From assembly GCF_025370935.1 (NCBI RefSeq), contig NC_133472.1, positions 23,415,277-23,479,276 on the forward strand: 64,000 bases of DNA. The letters run 5' to 3'. The notes beneath the pieces are model-generated. The model made no database searches, was not told the origin of the DNA, and saw only the letters and a program-made list of their open reading frames with translations. Positions 53,936-64,000 of this stretch are shown here, piece by piece. Position numbers and translations under genes: made by a program. Source of the stretch: Choristoneura fumiferana. Lineage: Eukaryota > Arthropoda > Insecta > Lepidoptera > Tortricidae. Numbering within the stretch: position 1 is the first letter of the stretch; each line of letters opens with the position of its first letter.

Positions 53936-55795
53936 AAGCTCATTAAGGTCGAGGGTTTTATTTGTGGGGTTGCAACCAAGGTAGCCTGCATGATACGACA
54001 CTGCTTACGAGCAAGTGTGATGAAAATATATTAGGTGACGTGTTGTCTAGTCATATAATCACAATCAATATAGCCGAAACGTGTCGCAGTATCAAAAGAC
54101 GTACATATTGTGCTCAATTATTGCTCATTTTGGTATCGAAATACTTATAATGTTCATTATTCCGCTAAACATATTTTATACATTACAATCTTTATATGCC
54201 ACCCAGAGGGAAAGTACTCTCAATCAAAAATCTGAAAATAGGATTTTCCCTAAGGAAATGTTCCTTTATTTTTAAATAAAAGCTGGTTAAAAAGAAGTTG
54301 GGAAGGGTAGTTCAATTTAGTGCTCTGATTTGCCCTCAAATTAATTACCTATACATATGCATATCAAATTTGAATTGGAGCGTGACGTTAAAATTGGAGT
54401 AGCACTCAACCGATACAGAACTCCTATTTATCATCTATAATTAAATCGCTTTGAAGCAAACCTGCGTTAGTTTACTAGGAAGGCGAAGTGCACTCAAGCT
54501 ATTAGTAAGTTCTAGGCAGTAAGTTGCTAATTGGTTTAACAACTGAGGCGATCCTACGAGAACAAACATAAAAGAGATGCGGTCGGTTTATTCGATTAAG
54601 GATTGATTATTGATGCTGTTGCAGCTAACAAATAAATTAAATATGACAGTTAGCTACAAACGGCGGGTAAAATTACTACATGTTTGTATTACAAATCACT
54701 ATTTTGTTGCAGTCACATAAAAAAAGGTAATCTTAACTCGCACCATAATATACAACATTTGCACAAGGCAGGCTCATTGCCAACTTCTCAAGTTTTTTTA
54801 TTGAAGTTAACAAGTGGGACGGCTAAAACAGCGAACTTCCCGGGTCTGAAAGCTAAAAAAACCAACAAGAGAACTCGAGAACTCTGTAACAAACCGACCG
54901 CGTGCAGTATCTGCTTAAGACCAAGTGAAATCTATATTTGTAAGGCAAATATGCCAAGCCATTTGCCGAGTTTCCGTGTGGTTGCGTTCCATTTGCGACG
55001 CGAGTTTGCTGCGAGGGTGATTCCATCTATCTGCTAATATGTGAAATTGAAATGTCGTCCCCGTGTTGCATTCCAACTTCTCTTGTTTCTACGTAGTTTA
55101 ACTGAACTCACTTGTATAAATATTTATACAATTGGTTTATTTGTATGGTGGAATCTGTTTATTAAAAGCCTATGCTATGCTGTAAGTAATAACTTCCCAT
55201 AAACTTAACTATATAGTACAGGTAAATAATTAAGTCACTATATTTCATTTTATTTCAATATTTGCTCGTCAAGGGTGAACTGCACAATCAGCTATCTTTG
55301 TCACTATCCACATGTTTTGCTGAGGTCATTTTGAAAAATTAGATAGGTACCTATACTTATTCCTATGTCACTCCTACAGTTACGACGAACCTAATGATAG
55401 GTACCTTATATGTTGGAAACTGTCCAACCGTCTAGGCTACAGAGAGGAAAAAAGAAATAGACGTAGGTAAGTACATAATACCTACATACGCTCGAAAACC
55501 ATAAACCTCATTCGGGCAGTCGGGTAAAACTACGTCAAACGTCTCTAACTTTACATCAAACATTCTCTCTGACTTATACCACAGAATGGATAATGGTTGG
55601 TAGGTACTTATAGGTAGTACTCATACGTCATCTGTCTTATTCATACTATGTTTCGATTCATTTCCAATAGTAGCTATTTAAGTAAGTACTTAAAAAATAC
55701 CAATCGACCAGTGTGGGTACTGTAAGGAGTGTAGAGAGTTATAGTAGTTTTAGCAAGCTTTCAAGTGAATACCCGCTTGAGTCGTGAATATATTG
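53936..55795. other. No confident gene
   Basis: A 117-codon frame at 54684-55037 is the longest, but shows no recognisable domain or codon bias and is not called. Confidence 0.4.
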
Positions 55796-55799
55796 TATG

Positions 55800-56661
55800 T
55801 GTCGGCGGCCGATCGTAAAATCCGCCAGATCACGAAATTCCTAGGCATATCGTGAAACGCCGCCATTTCATGATATGCCTAAACGTTGGCCAGGCATATC
55901 ACGATGTGCCTGAGAAATAATACGGCAGATCGATTAGAGTAACGCATTCGTCGATATTCCTAGCTCTATACCGGGCACATCGTAAAATAGTTTCTTATTT
56001 GGCCACTGGTGGCGCTGCGTATGCAATGGCGGCCGTGACCAGCTGACCACCCGTGTTTGTTTAGCGCGTGAAAAATGTCGGCGTCGCAACAAAATGTTCT
56101 TTAAACCGAAAATAGTGATTGAATTCAAAATAGAAGTGCAAAAGAAGCTTTTGAACATCAGCTCCGTTCTTTTTATCTGAATCAAACGGATTCTGTGCAC
56201 AATATGAAAAAACCATGGACGTCTGCCCGCATTTTAGAGGTTAGAATTTTGTTGGTAAATAAAGTATTCACTAGTTGTTATTTATTTATATAGAAAAATT
56301 TAGGTACGACGAGCGAAGCGAGGAGTGGTTAGTGTTAATTGTGATCACGACGCACGAGCCGAGCGAGCGAAGCGAGCGTGCCGCGGCAGCGGCCGGCGAA
56401 GTGCCAGAACCGATATGGCGGCGTTTCATGATATGCCTAGGAATTTCATGATCTGCCTAAATTGGCCAAATCATGAAATGGCGGCGCTTCATGATATGCC
56501 TAGGAATTTCATGATCTGCCTAAACGTCACTAGGCAAATCGCTAAACGGTGAGTTATGAACGATATGGCGGATGTCCCTTAGCCAATTCATGAAATGGCG
56601 GCATTTCACGATATGCCTAGGAATTTCGTGATCTGGCGGATTTTACGATTGGCCGCCGACA
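55800..56661. mobile_element. 862-bp inverted-repeat element with TGTCGGCGGCC ends and TATG duplication
   Basis: Terminal arms of about 85 bp (TGTCGGCGGCCGATCGTAAA and its counterpart at 56580-56661) carry CCTAGGCATATCGTGAAA. TATG flanks both sides (55796-55799, 56662-56665). Internally the word CGATATGCCTAGGAATTT or a variant recurs at about 56425, 56490 and 56610, and in complement on the left. It is GC-richer than its surroundings. The middle (56060-56240) holds a protein-like stretch; see separate entry. The superfamily is not known to me. Confidence 0.8.
56060..56245 (+). other. Possible captured exon inside the TGTCGGCGGCC element
   Basis: Starting at ATGTCGGCGTCGCAACAAAA, one frame (with early stops) contains AKEAFEHQLRSFYLNQTD and KKPWTSARILE, ending at a possible AG|GTTAGA donor. 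It might be a first exon of a transposase or of a host gene. The product is not identified. Confidence 0.3.
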
Positions 56662-56754
56662 TATGTACCTATTGATGTACATAGGTAGGTATTAAATTAA
56701 ACCTGTTGTGTAATACCCATACCACAAACAACTTCAGTGACAATAGTTATTTAT

Positions 56755-56850
56755 GTGGCTGGTGCATAATGAGAGGCATTAAAGTACGAGTGTGGTTTCA
56801 TAATAAGATCACACGAGTGTTTTAATGCCTAATTATGTATAGCCGCATAC
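56755..56850. repeat. Small hairpin repeat
   Basis: GGCATTAAAGTACGAGTGTG and CACACGAGTGTTTTAATGCC face each other across about 20 bp. Confidence 0.7.
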
Positions 56851-56907
56851 ATAACTTTATCTACATATAAGTTTTCTATAATATGTTCAGATATGGCCTG
56901 TATTTTT

Positions 56908-56968
56908 ACTTTGACTTTGACTTTGACTTTGACTGACTTTGACTTGACTTTGACTTTGACTTTGACCT
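56908..56968 (+). repeat. TTTGAC microsatellite (LINE-tail type)
   Basis: About nine units of ACTTTG/TTTGAC, with two variant units. The same motif ends the LINE at 2384-2400 in complement, so this is probably the tail of a decayed LINE. Confidence 0.8.
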
Positions 56969-58455
56969 CGAATAATAATTATTATCTACATGCATGTCAT
57001 AAGTTTTCTACAATATTTACAGATATGCATTGTTAAAAAAAGTATTACCGATACTTTAATGTAAACATTAAGATGCACTGTACTTTAATGTGTTTCAGAG
57101 CATTTTAGCGAAAATTTCAGAAATGTTGGATTTCAGGTATAATTTCTTAGTGGTAGCTAAACTGTTCGACCTACGACCGTGAATTTTTTTTTGGAAGTAG
57201 TGAGATAGCGCTTCTAACAAATAACAATTCCATTTTAACTCGTGTCATCATACATTTTACAACAAAAAATAAAACTCTCAATAATTTTAGTAAGTGAAAA
57301 ACGCATTTAAATCGCTACGTAAAAGTGATTTTAAATGGGAAATCGAAACGGAAGATGATAGAAAAAAAAGAAAATTGAAGAACAAAACACCAATCTAGCT
57401 TTTATTTATAAAAAATAATAATAAAAAAATAATTAAGTAGAAAAGCATTAGATGCCTTCTTTTTTTAACATTAGTTTGTAAAAGTATTCATGCAAGCCGA
57501 ATCAAATGGATTCTGCAACTCGGCAATGATTAACAGTGGACGTGAAAGGGCTGTCTGTCTCGTTGGTGTATATTTGTTGTGTTCAGTTGTATATATATTT
57601 TTTCACTTCAGAGCTCTTTTGAAAATAATTAATTTAAATTAGATACAGCGTAACCATGCATTTAACGAAATTTACCTTCGTTTGTGCGAGCTTATAATTG
57701 TTCTTTAGCTATATTTTTTGGTAGACATGAAATAAGTAATTTGTTTACAGCACTAGCGAAGCGAACTCATGCGTACGAGTCACTCCATGCATAAACGCGC
57801 GACACACGCTCCTAATTTATTGTGAAAACATTTCAACGCTATACTTAAAGCGTTGTTTCGCCGGGGAGAGGAGAGTAGTGAAATGCTGAGATTACAATTC
57901 AATTGAGTTCACATGAAGTACCTAATGTATCTGTCTAAGCGCACCCCTTTTCATTTTAACTCATCAAAACGTCGTGAGTACTTTTTTAACGGCTACGAGT
58001 ATTAATTAGTAATTTGGATACATTTGAGTCATTTTTCCCAGCCAGTCAGCTCGTCCATTTAGTAAGTATTTATATGTACAGGATGTATACGGGGGGTGGA
58101 TCAAACGAAGACCAAAGGTAGGGGGGAGGTAAAGCTAATGCTTTATGTAAAAAAAATACCAAAATTCTACACCAAAGGCTCTCTACTCTCTGACCTAACT
58201 AAGTGCATGGAAGGTATTCTATGTTTTCAGATATGAAAAATAAACAAAGAGGGAATCACGGAACGCATTTTTATTCTAGAACTTTCTTATAAGAAAGTGT
58301 GTTAAGCCAAGTATTTACGGAAAAGGGACGTTGTTAAAGAGTAATTAAGATAAGTAACTAAGTCTTTGCCATTTACTGCATCAAAACTCCTATTTATATT
58401 TTTCACAAGGAATAATAATATTTCATTAAGGTACGTAATAGAAAATTAATAAATC
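56969..58455. other. AT-rich, no gene seen
   Basis: No coding motif; no long repeat recognised. Confidence 0.4.
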
Positions 58456-58461
58456 CTACAC

Positions 58462-59055
58462 AAAATTGGGTTACTTGAATATCGAAAATTAAAATACTTA
58501 CCTACGGTTAAAATGTCGATGTTCAAAATATCTAAAATGAAAATATCGCTTCAACATATATGAATGTTGAAAATTAAAATATCTTATATACAAATCTGCT
58601 TTGTTTATTGCTCCTTTCTCTTAATAGCATTTATTTTACATTATCTAGTCATTTTTAGTCTAGTCTGTTGTAGTCACAGTTCTAACCTATCCGAAAGAAA
58701 TATTTTTGGTAATTCATGCTCAATAGGTTAGGTTAGGTTAGTATTGCGTAGAATAGGAGCTCCGCGAGTCGACCCTGTCACATGATATACGTTCATACAT
58801 AGGATATCGAATAATACTCTGAACTTCGATATTTTGGACTTCGATATTTATATCTTTCAATGTCACTTTTGTAGATAAATATATTTACGATATTATTGGA
58901 CGTAGGTTATCTAACCATTCGACAATATAAACTTTCGTTATATTAATTTTCGATATTTCGATACAGTCGATATTTTAATGTTCGATATTTTAAATATCGT
59001 CATTTTACCAGTAGGTAATTTTAACTTTCGATATTCAAATATGTAACCCAAAATT
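58462..59055 (+). repeat. Foldback element with TTAGG-like core, copy B
   Basis: Ends CAAAATTGGGTTACTTGAAT and ATATGTAACCCAAAATTG are inverted. The arms consist of variants of the word ATCGAAAATTAAAATA. The centre has GGTTAGGTTAGGTTAG (58727-58742) then GGAGCTCCGCGAGTCGAC, matching the core of copy A. Confidence 0.65.
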
Positions 59056-59439
59056 GTATTCCTCTTATTGTGTTAATTTTAACTAGGAATTCAAAATGTA
59101 TTCACCCGTTCAACCAAATCGTTTAAAAGATGTTCAATTATATTTTTATTCTCGAAACTGTGTTTTCAACTTTCCAGCTGCCATATAGAACTCTCAAATT
59201 AAAATTCAAAGATGAAGTTTGAAAGTCTTCGAATATTCTCGAACTGTAAACGTACAAATTTCCAAGAAATAGGCAGTAAGGGCACTTCTTCATGGGAAGC
59301 AGTACTTACTATTTATTTATGTCCGTACTTAGCGTAATGCATAGACTGAGATGGTATGGTAACTCAAAATAACAAAGCACAAAACGAACTGCTATATATC
59401 ATGTAAGTAATAAAAAAATAGGTGTTGCAGATGTAAATG

Positions 59440-59770
59440 GGCGAACTTATAACTCGTGCATTTGCTCTTAAACATCAGCATTTGATGAAGTGGAACTAAT
59501 AATAAAGACAAGTGAAAACCACAGTTCTTTTGACTACCGGAGTTAGGTACTACTCAATTTCAAGTATTTCACGGTTTAATTTCAATTCTTTTAACACAGT
59601 TGCTAAGCAATTTATGCTCCTCATAATCCATATGGTGAAATGGAACGAGTGAAAAACCACCAGGACTCTTGAATATTGAACGTCTCTGCATCGGAAGAAA
59701 GCAATCTTTTGTAAAAGGTGATGAGCAGTTGACATTAAACTATTGTATCTTATATTATTCACACTAAAAA
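59440..59770 (+). repeat. Three-copy dispersed repeat, copy 3
   Basis: Complement of 32640-32935 over most of its length: TGCATCGGAAGAAAGCAAT, AGGTGATGAGCAGTTGACAT, and CAGTTGCTAAGCAATTTATG. Confidence 0.65.
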
Positions 59771-60420
59771 TCGTGAAAAATATAAAGACTGTTTGTACTT
59801 ATTGTTTGGGCGATACGGATACAGGAAAGAAGAAAGTATCAAAGAGAAAATAACTACTACTTTTTAAGAGGCGGGACTCCCATACTAGCGAATGGAATCG
59901 AGTTTGTATTGAGTTTGCATGGCATACCATTACCAACATGTACGCCAAAGATCCGTCAAACGTTAAAGAACAATACTACCAACATAACAGACTTAAATAG
60001 TTTAGCATGATAAACGCTTGCGTGGAAGTTGTGTGGAATTTGTTCCGAGTTACGCTTCCTGACTTATTATTCATTCGTAGAGGGCACCTAATAAAATAGC
60101 TACGACTTAGAATCTTGTGTACACTTAGAGTCTTGTGTGCACCATCTTGCCCCACAGATTCTCAATAGGGATTATGATCGGGTGATTTTGGAGGCATTGC
60201 AATTTCTCGTAAAAACTCTTGGCTGTCTATCCATGCTCGTACGAGTCAGGACACGGATCAGGGTCTGTGTATAGAACACCCATCTTGTACAAATTCTACT
60301 GGTGTTACGCCTCCAAGTACAACATTCGCCGTGTTGGCACCAACTCATCTGACAAGATGACAATGTACCTACGTCGCAGAATTCATACGAGTTGATACCG
60401 GGTCTATATTGACTCCCATA
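59771..60420. other. No gene seen
   Basis: Unremarkable; the minus-strand frame at 60172-60363 has Cys/Trp residues but no recognisable domain. Confidence 0.35.
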
Positions 60421-60424
60421 ACGT

Positions 60425-61150
60425 TAATATTTCGATTTGGTTTATCCATACCGTTGTTAGTCCTAATCGTTGCTCGTCATATTATCTTTGGTCATAATTT
60501 CAATAGTCATAATTTTTTTTCGCCCCCTTTCATTAGTCATAACTATTGAATTTCATATCGTTATTGGTCATAACATTTAATGTGGTGATTGTATCAAAAG
60601 GTAGAAATTCAAAAGGAATATTATTATTTGACATAACGCTTATTAGTGAGAACTATTGAATTTCATACCGTTATTGGTTATAACATTTAGGTAATATGGT
60701 AATTGTATTGAAAGGTTGAAATTGAAAAGGAATAGGTATTATTATTAGACATAACGCATTTCCGTCAGCTGGTACTTTTTGTAAGGGATCACAGTACTAA
60801 CCTAACCTAACCTGCTTTTTTGGTAGCTGGTCCCACTGATGCTGATCCTTTTAAAAAGAAGTCACAGTTCCAACTTTCTAATGTTTTAATGTTTTATTTT
60901 TGAATTTTAAAATTATTCCTTTAAAACATTAGAGATTAAAATGGTATGAATAGTAATAATAGTAAATATAAAAATATTACCTACAATATTTATGAAAAAT
61001 AAACGGTATACCTTTTGATATTATGCTGATCAATTTCATGACTTTTGTCTTGTATTACAACATTATTCTACTTAATCATCATATTTATTTCGCGTTATAC
61101 ATAACAACGATTATGACTATTGATTATTATGAAAAAATAATAATATGGGT
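60425..61150. repeat. Foldback-like element with TTAGG-like core, copy C
   Basis: AATAGTCATAAT (about 60508-60520) faces ATTATGACTATTGATTATTA near 61110-61130. The centre has CTAACCTAACCTAACC (60798-60813). The left arm contains a tandem pair (60530-60650, 60651-60757) sharing ACTATTGAATTTCAT, CGTTATTGGT and AGACATAACGC-type words. The core box of copies A and B is not present. Confidence 0.5.
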
Positions 61151-61905
61151 ACCGAAAATCGAAACAATAAAATGATGGGTGTCGAAGGGATCCCGTTGAT
61201 ACCTCTACTAGTTCTCCCGGCATCCAGCCCCAAAAATTCAATGACAATCTCCAACTGTTACGATTGGGAAGAACATTGTGCTCTAAATAACGTGTTTTAC
61301 TTGGTCGCCAAGGCGAAACTCTGTAACAAGGCTGATCAAGCCTTGTCGATTGTTAACCTTTTCCTCATTTCATGTTTTGGTTCGTTTTAAAAATTCAATT
61401 AAAATTTCAATTTTCGAATATCCGCTGTACTTTCAAATTCAGCACTTTGTTTTTATGTCAAAATTCATTCTGCGATCAGCAGCCGTACTATAAGGACGAG
61501 CTAAATATTTTTATTATTTTGACATCCATACCTGTTCGATCATAAAATACTGAGCGACAAAAAATCTGGCCCTCAGATGTATGCAGAAATAGGTAATATT
61601 GTATGAAGAGTGGGCCAAATTTTGTGCCGCTGAGTATATCATAACATTTTCACAGTGCAGTTAATTACAGTGTTTTATAACCAGTTTCATCACACATTTG
61701 TATCCTGTTTTACTTAACCCTCTAAGGGACACAACCGGACCACGGTTAAGAAGGGCACAATTGTAAGTCCTACAACATTTGTAACCGTTTCAACTTATTT
61801 ACAACGTCCCAAATTATTAGTTTTTATATTAAGTTCTTTTTTGTATGCATTGTTACTATGGTGCCTTCTATCTTACATTCAATAAACCTCTTGAACATCT
61901 CCTGT
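61151..61905. other. No confident gene
   Basis: The 81-codon frame at 61145-61390 has no recognisable motif. Confidence 0.35.
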
Positions 61906-61907
61906 CT

Positions 61908-62300
61908 TTATCTCTTCATCATCATCTGTCGCACACATCGTGACAACTCTACCATCATGAGTTGTAAGGAAGGTTTTTCGTCGACAAATATCACATTAGA
62001 AAAATCATGATTTTCATAGTTTCTTGCCCAATTTTGTCTTAGAGTTTTATGCCATGGAGTGAGAGAAGGCTTTCTCGCAGGATTTCGATAATGAATCCGT
62101 GATTCATGCAATCGTCGTCGAATCGTTGAGGAAAAGTGAGAACTCTTGGGCTAAATTTGGCACTCTGATAAATCCTCCTTCCCGTACCCGGCCCACTATG
62201 CCTCTGTCCGTTTCAATACTAGTTTTTTTTTTGGTCGGCCGAAAGATACATGGTTCCTTAAAACTTCTTCTTCTTCTTACCGACCCCACCACAATCATGT
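61908..62300 (-). pseudogene. Tc1/mariner-type transposase fragment
   Basis: 62298-62104 carries the second helix-turn-helix (TDRGIVGRVREGGFIRVPNL, LFLNDSTTIA). After a frameshift, 62111-61908 continues with LHESRIHYRNPARKPSLT, then NWARNYENHDFSNVIFVDEK, which holds the first catalytic Asp. The rest of the DDE domain and both element ends are missing. Confidence 0.78.
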
Positions 62301-63142
62301 TTTCCAGCTATCCTCGCTCCGCTCAGCTGTTTCCACTAGAGCTGTGCTGTGCGAGAAAAGGTAAATAAAGCGTTTCTATTGGTTCAAGAAAAACACATTC
62401 CACGCACATATCTGGTGGAATGTTTGTTAAGTTCAAATTTGCACGTGGAATTCGACCCAGTTTGGCACGAACATCTAATTTGGATGACACTACAAATATC
62501 AATAAAAACCATTAGTTTTTTTTTTTTGGTAAAATTTAAAAAATCAGTATAATTCAAACACATTCAAAAGCCCCACTTGGGTTAGTTGAACGGTGCTTGA
62601 AGTGAAAAAAAAATCGAGCATATCTCACTTCAGCCCCGAAAGTCAAGGACCTAAACGTATTTTTATTGCCAAGTAATTTCGTTTGTTTTTTTTACGACAT
62701 TTTTTATGGATTTCTTATTAGATTCGTGCGTATTCCATAATAGAATCTCGGCGAAATCGTTTTTGTTTTATGCTTCTATTACTGTTTATTATTTTTGCCA
62801 TTTAATCAAGAATGCGCGTGACGTTTTAACAAATGTATTGTATCATTGATCGCGCTCTCTAAATTTTACTGGATTTGTAAGATAATGTTTGCAGAATTGG
62901 ATAAATAATTTTTTTTTCATTTAATTGTAATTGACGGTTAATCCGTCTCACACCTTATTTAAAAGAAGTAGGTTTTTATTCTGCTTTGTATTTACTTGCA
63001 ACATAATGCTTTTTGTACTACTTAGAAACAAAACAATATTTGATAGCCCAAACCATTTTTGACTATAATCCACGTAGAAACAGTAAAGTTGGTGAGTGTT
63101 TGGATCTTGCGAAAAAGAACTGACCTTACACTTTACACCTTC
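62301..63142. other. AT-rich, no gene seen
   Basis: No recognisable features. Confidence 0.4.
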
Positions 63143-63149
63143 TACTTTG

Positions 63150-63455
63150 AAGCCGTGGTGGCCTAGTGGTTTGACCTATCGTCTCTCAAGCAGAGTGTCG
63201 TGGGTTCGAACCCCGGCTCGCACCTCTGAGTTTTTCGAAATTCATGTGCGGAATTACATTTGAAATTTACCACGAGCTTTGCGGTGAAGGAAAACATCGT
63301 GAGGAAACCTGCACAAACCTGCGAAGCGATTCAATGGTGCGTGCTAAGTTCCCAATCCGCACTGGGCCCGCCTGGGAACTATGGCCCAAGCCCTCTTGTT
63401 TTGAGAGGAGGCCTGTGCCCAGCAGTGGAACGTGCATAGGCTGGGATGATGATGA
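63150..63455 (+). mobile_element. tRNA-derived SINE, copy 2, with target duplication
   Basis: Same layout as 31472-31776: A box GTGGCCTAGTGGTTTGAC, B box GGTTCGAACCCCGGC, and a GGCTGGGATGATGATG end. The direct repeat TACTTTG at 63143-63149 and 63457-63463 is a target-site duplication, showing retroposition. Confidence 0.9.
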
Positions 63456-63463
63456 TTACTTTG

Positions 63464-64000
63464 CGCTGCCTATTGTATTGTAACAGATAAGAGTACCATT
63501 CAAGCCATGTTTGGCCAAATATCCGGTCAACGGTTAAAACAAAAATTGATGAACACAGCACGGTTATTTCTTGACACAACTTTAAAGTGAGTATACTAGT
63601 TTGCTAATGTCGTTCGGAACTCTTAACCTTAAATTGGCAAGAGTAAAAATACAAAAACAAGTGATACAGTATCATACCTTTATTTAATACCGTCTTAGGG
63701 TCTACAGAAAAATGAAAAAAAAAATCTAGCATTATTGGTTTTTTCAGAAAATCTATGATCACCATGCACGTTGCCAATTCTATAAGAACAAAGTAACATT
63801 ATTTTGTGTACACGCTGGGTGATGAGGCAGTAAATTTTATATAAAAAAAACCTAAATTATTTAAAAAAACATCTTTATACTTGGTTTGGTGTATAGGTAT
63901 TTTAACTAAATGTAAACAAAACACCGTCAATTGGGGTCTTAAATATTGAAATTTCCCCATTAAACTATCTAAACATACTATCTGTATTGAAATACACTAG
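63464..64000. other. AT-rich right edge, no gene seen
   Basis: Nothing recognised. Confidence 0.4.

Noticed and set aside
54684..55037. 117-codon reading frame as a host gene
   Set aside because: No domain, no codon bias, no splice or start context that decides it.
58727..58742. True telomere or subtelomere
   Set aside because: Only three TTAGG-like units inside a foldback core; the same core occurs elsewhere in the window.
61145..61390. 81-codon reading frame
   Set aside because: No recognisable motif, and it overlaps the end of a repeat.

Overview
The window looks like repeat-rich, AT-rich DNA from a moth or butterfly (Lepidoptera). The pointers are two copies of a tRNA-derived SINE with a GATGATGATG tail, a Lep1-type Helitron-like repeat, lepidopteran LINE tails, many hairpin MITEs and short TTAGG-like tracts. 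I recognise no intact host gene. Almost every readable coding stretch belongs to a mobile element, and one belongs to an endogenised RNA virus. Statements about family rest on motifs read by eye; no database search was run.

Layout. 1-3867: a degenerate, apparently intron-containing Helitron on the minus strand, its helicase running off the left edge, interrupted by a 5'-truncated LINE with a 10-bp target duplication. 3959-9521: a complete but frameshifted BEL/Pao LTR retrotransposon (minus) with 136-bp LTRs and target duplication AAGAG. 10370-15035: a foldback with arms of about 1 kb, carrying nested insertions in both arms and a palindromic centre. 15102-22001: a Ty3/gypsy element (plus), split inside its reverse transcriptase by an almost complete LINE (17247-20685) and ending at a 100-N assembly gap (22002-22101). 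22813-25735: an internally deleted R1-type LINE (minus) whose 5' end abuts TTAGG-like sequence, followed by a MULE transposase tail. 26-40 kb: few coding remnants, but many MITEs, SINEs, dispersed repeats, a 32-bp minisatellite and a CpG-rich patch. 40.7-41.84 kb: a MULE/FLYWCH transposase (minus). 42.1-43.9 kb: a copia element with its integrase and reverse transcriptase deleted in frame.

46150-52793 is the most unusual region. A gypsy element (minus) has 84-bp LTRs and a 5-bp duplication, GTCTT. Between its 5' LTR and its gag gene it carries, in antisense orientation, a fossil of the polymerase (L) gene of a non-segmented negative-strand RNA virus, possibly a second viral gene, a LINE fragment, and an inverted copy of its own 3' end. 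The whole block lies inside one target duplication. This fits a gypsy-virus chimeric cDNA made by template switching and integrated as one unit. Transcription from the 5' LTR would give RNA antisense to the viral mRNA.

52.8-64 kb: MITEs, an 862-bp element with TGTCGGCGGCC ends and a 4-bp duplication, foldback elements with telomere-like cores, a Tc1-type transposase remnant and a second SINE with its own target duplication. The genes do not form a host pathway; the window records layered insertions that can be ordered from target duplications and interruptions.
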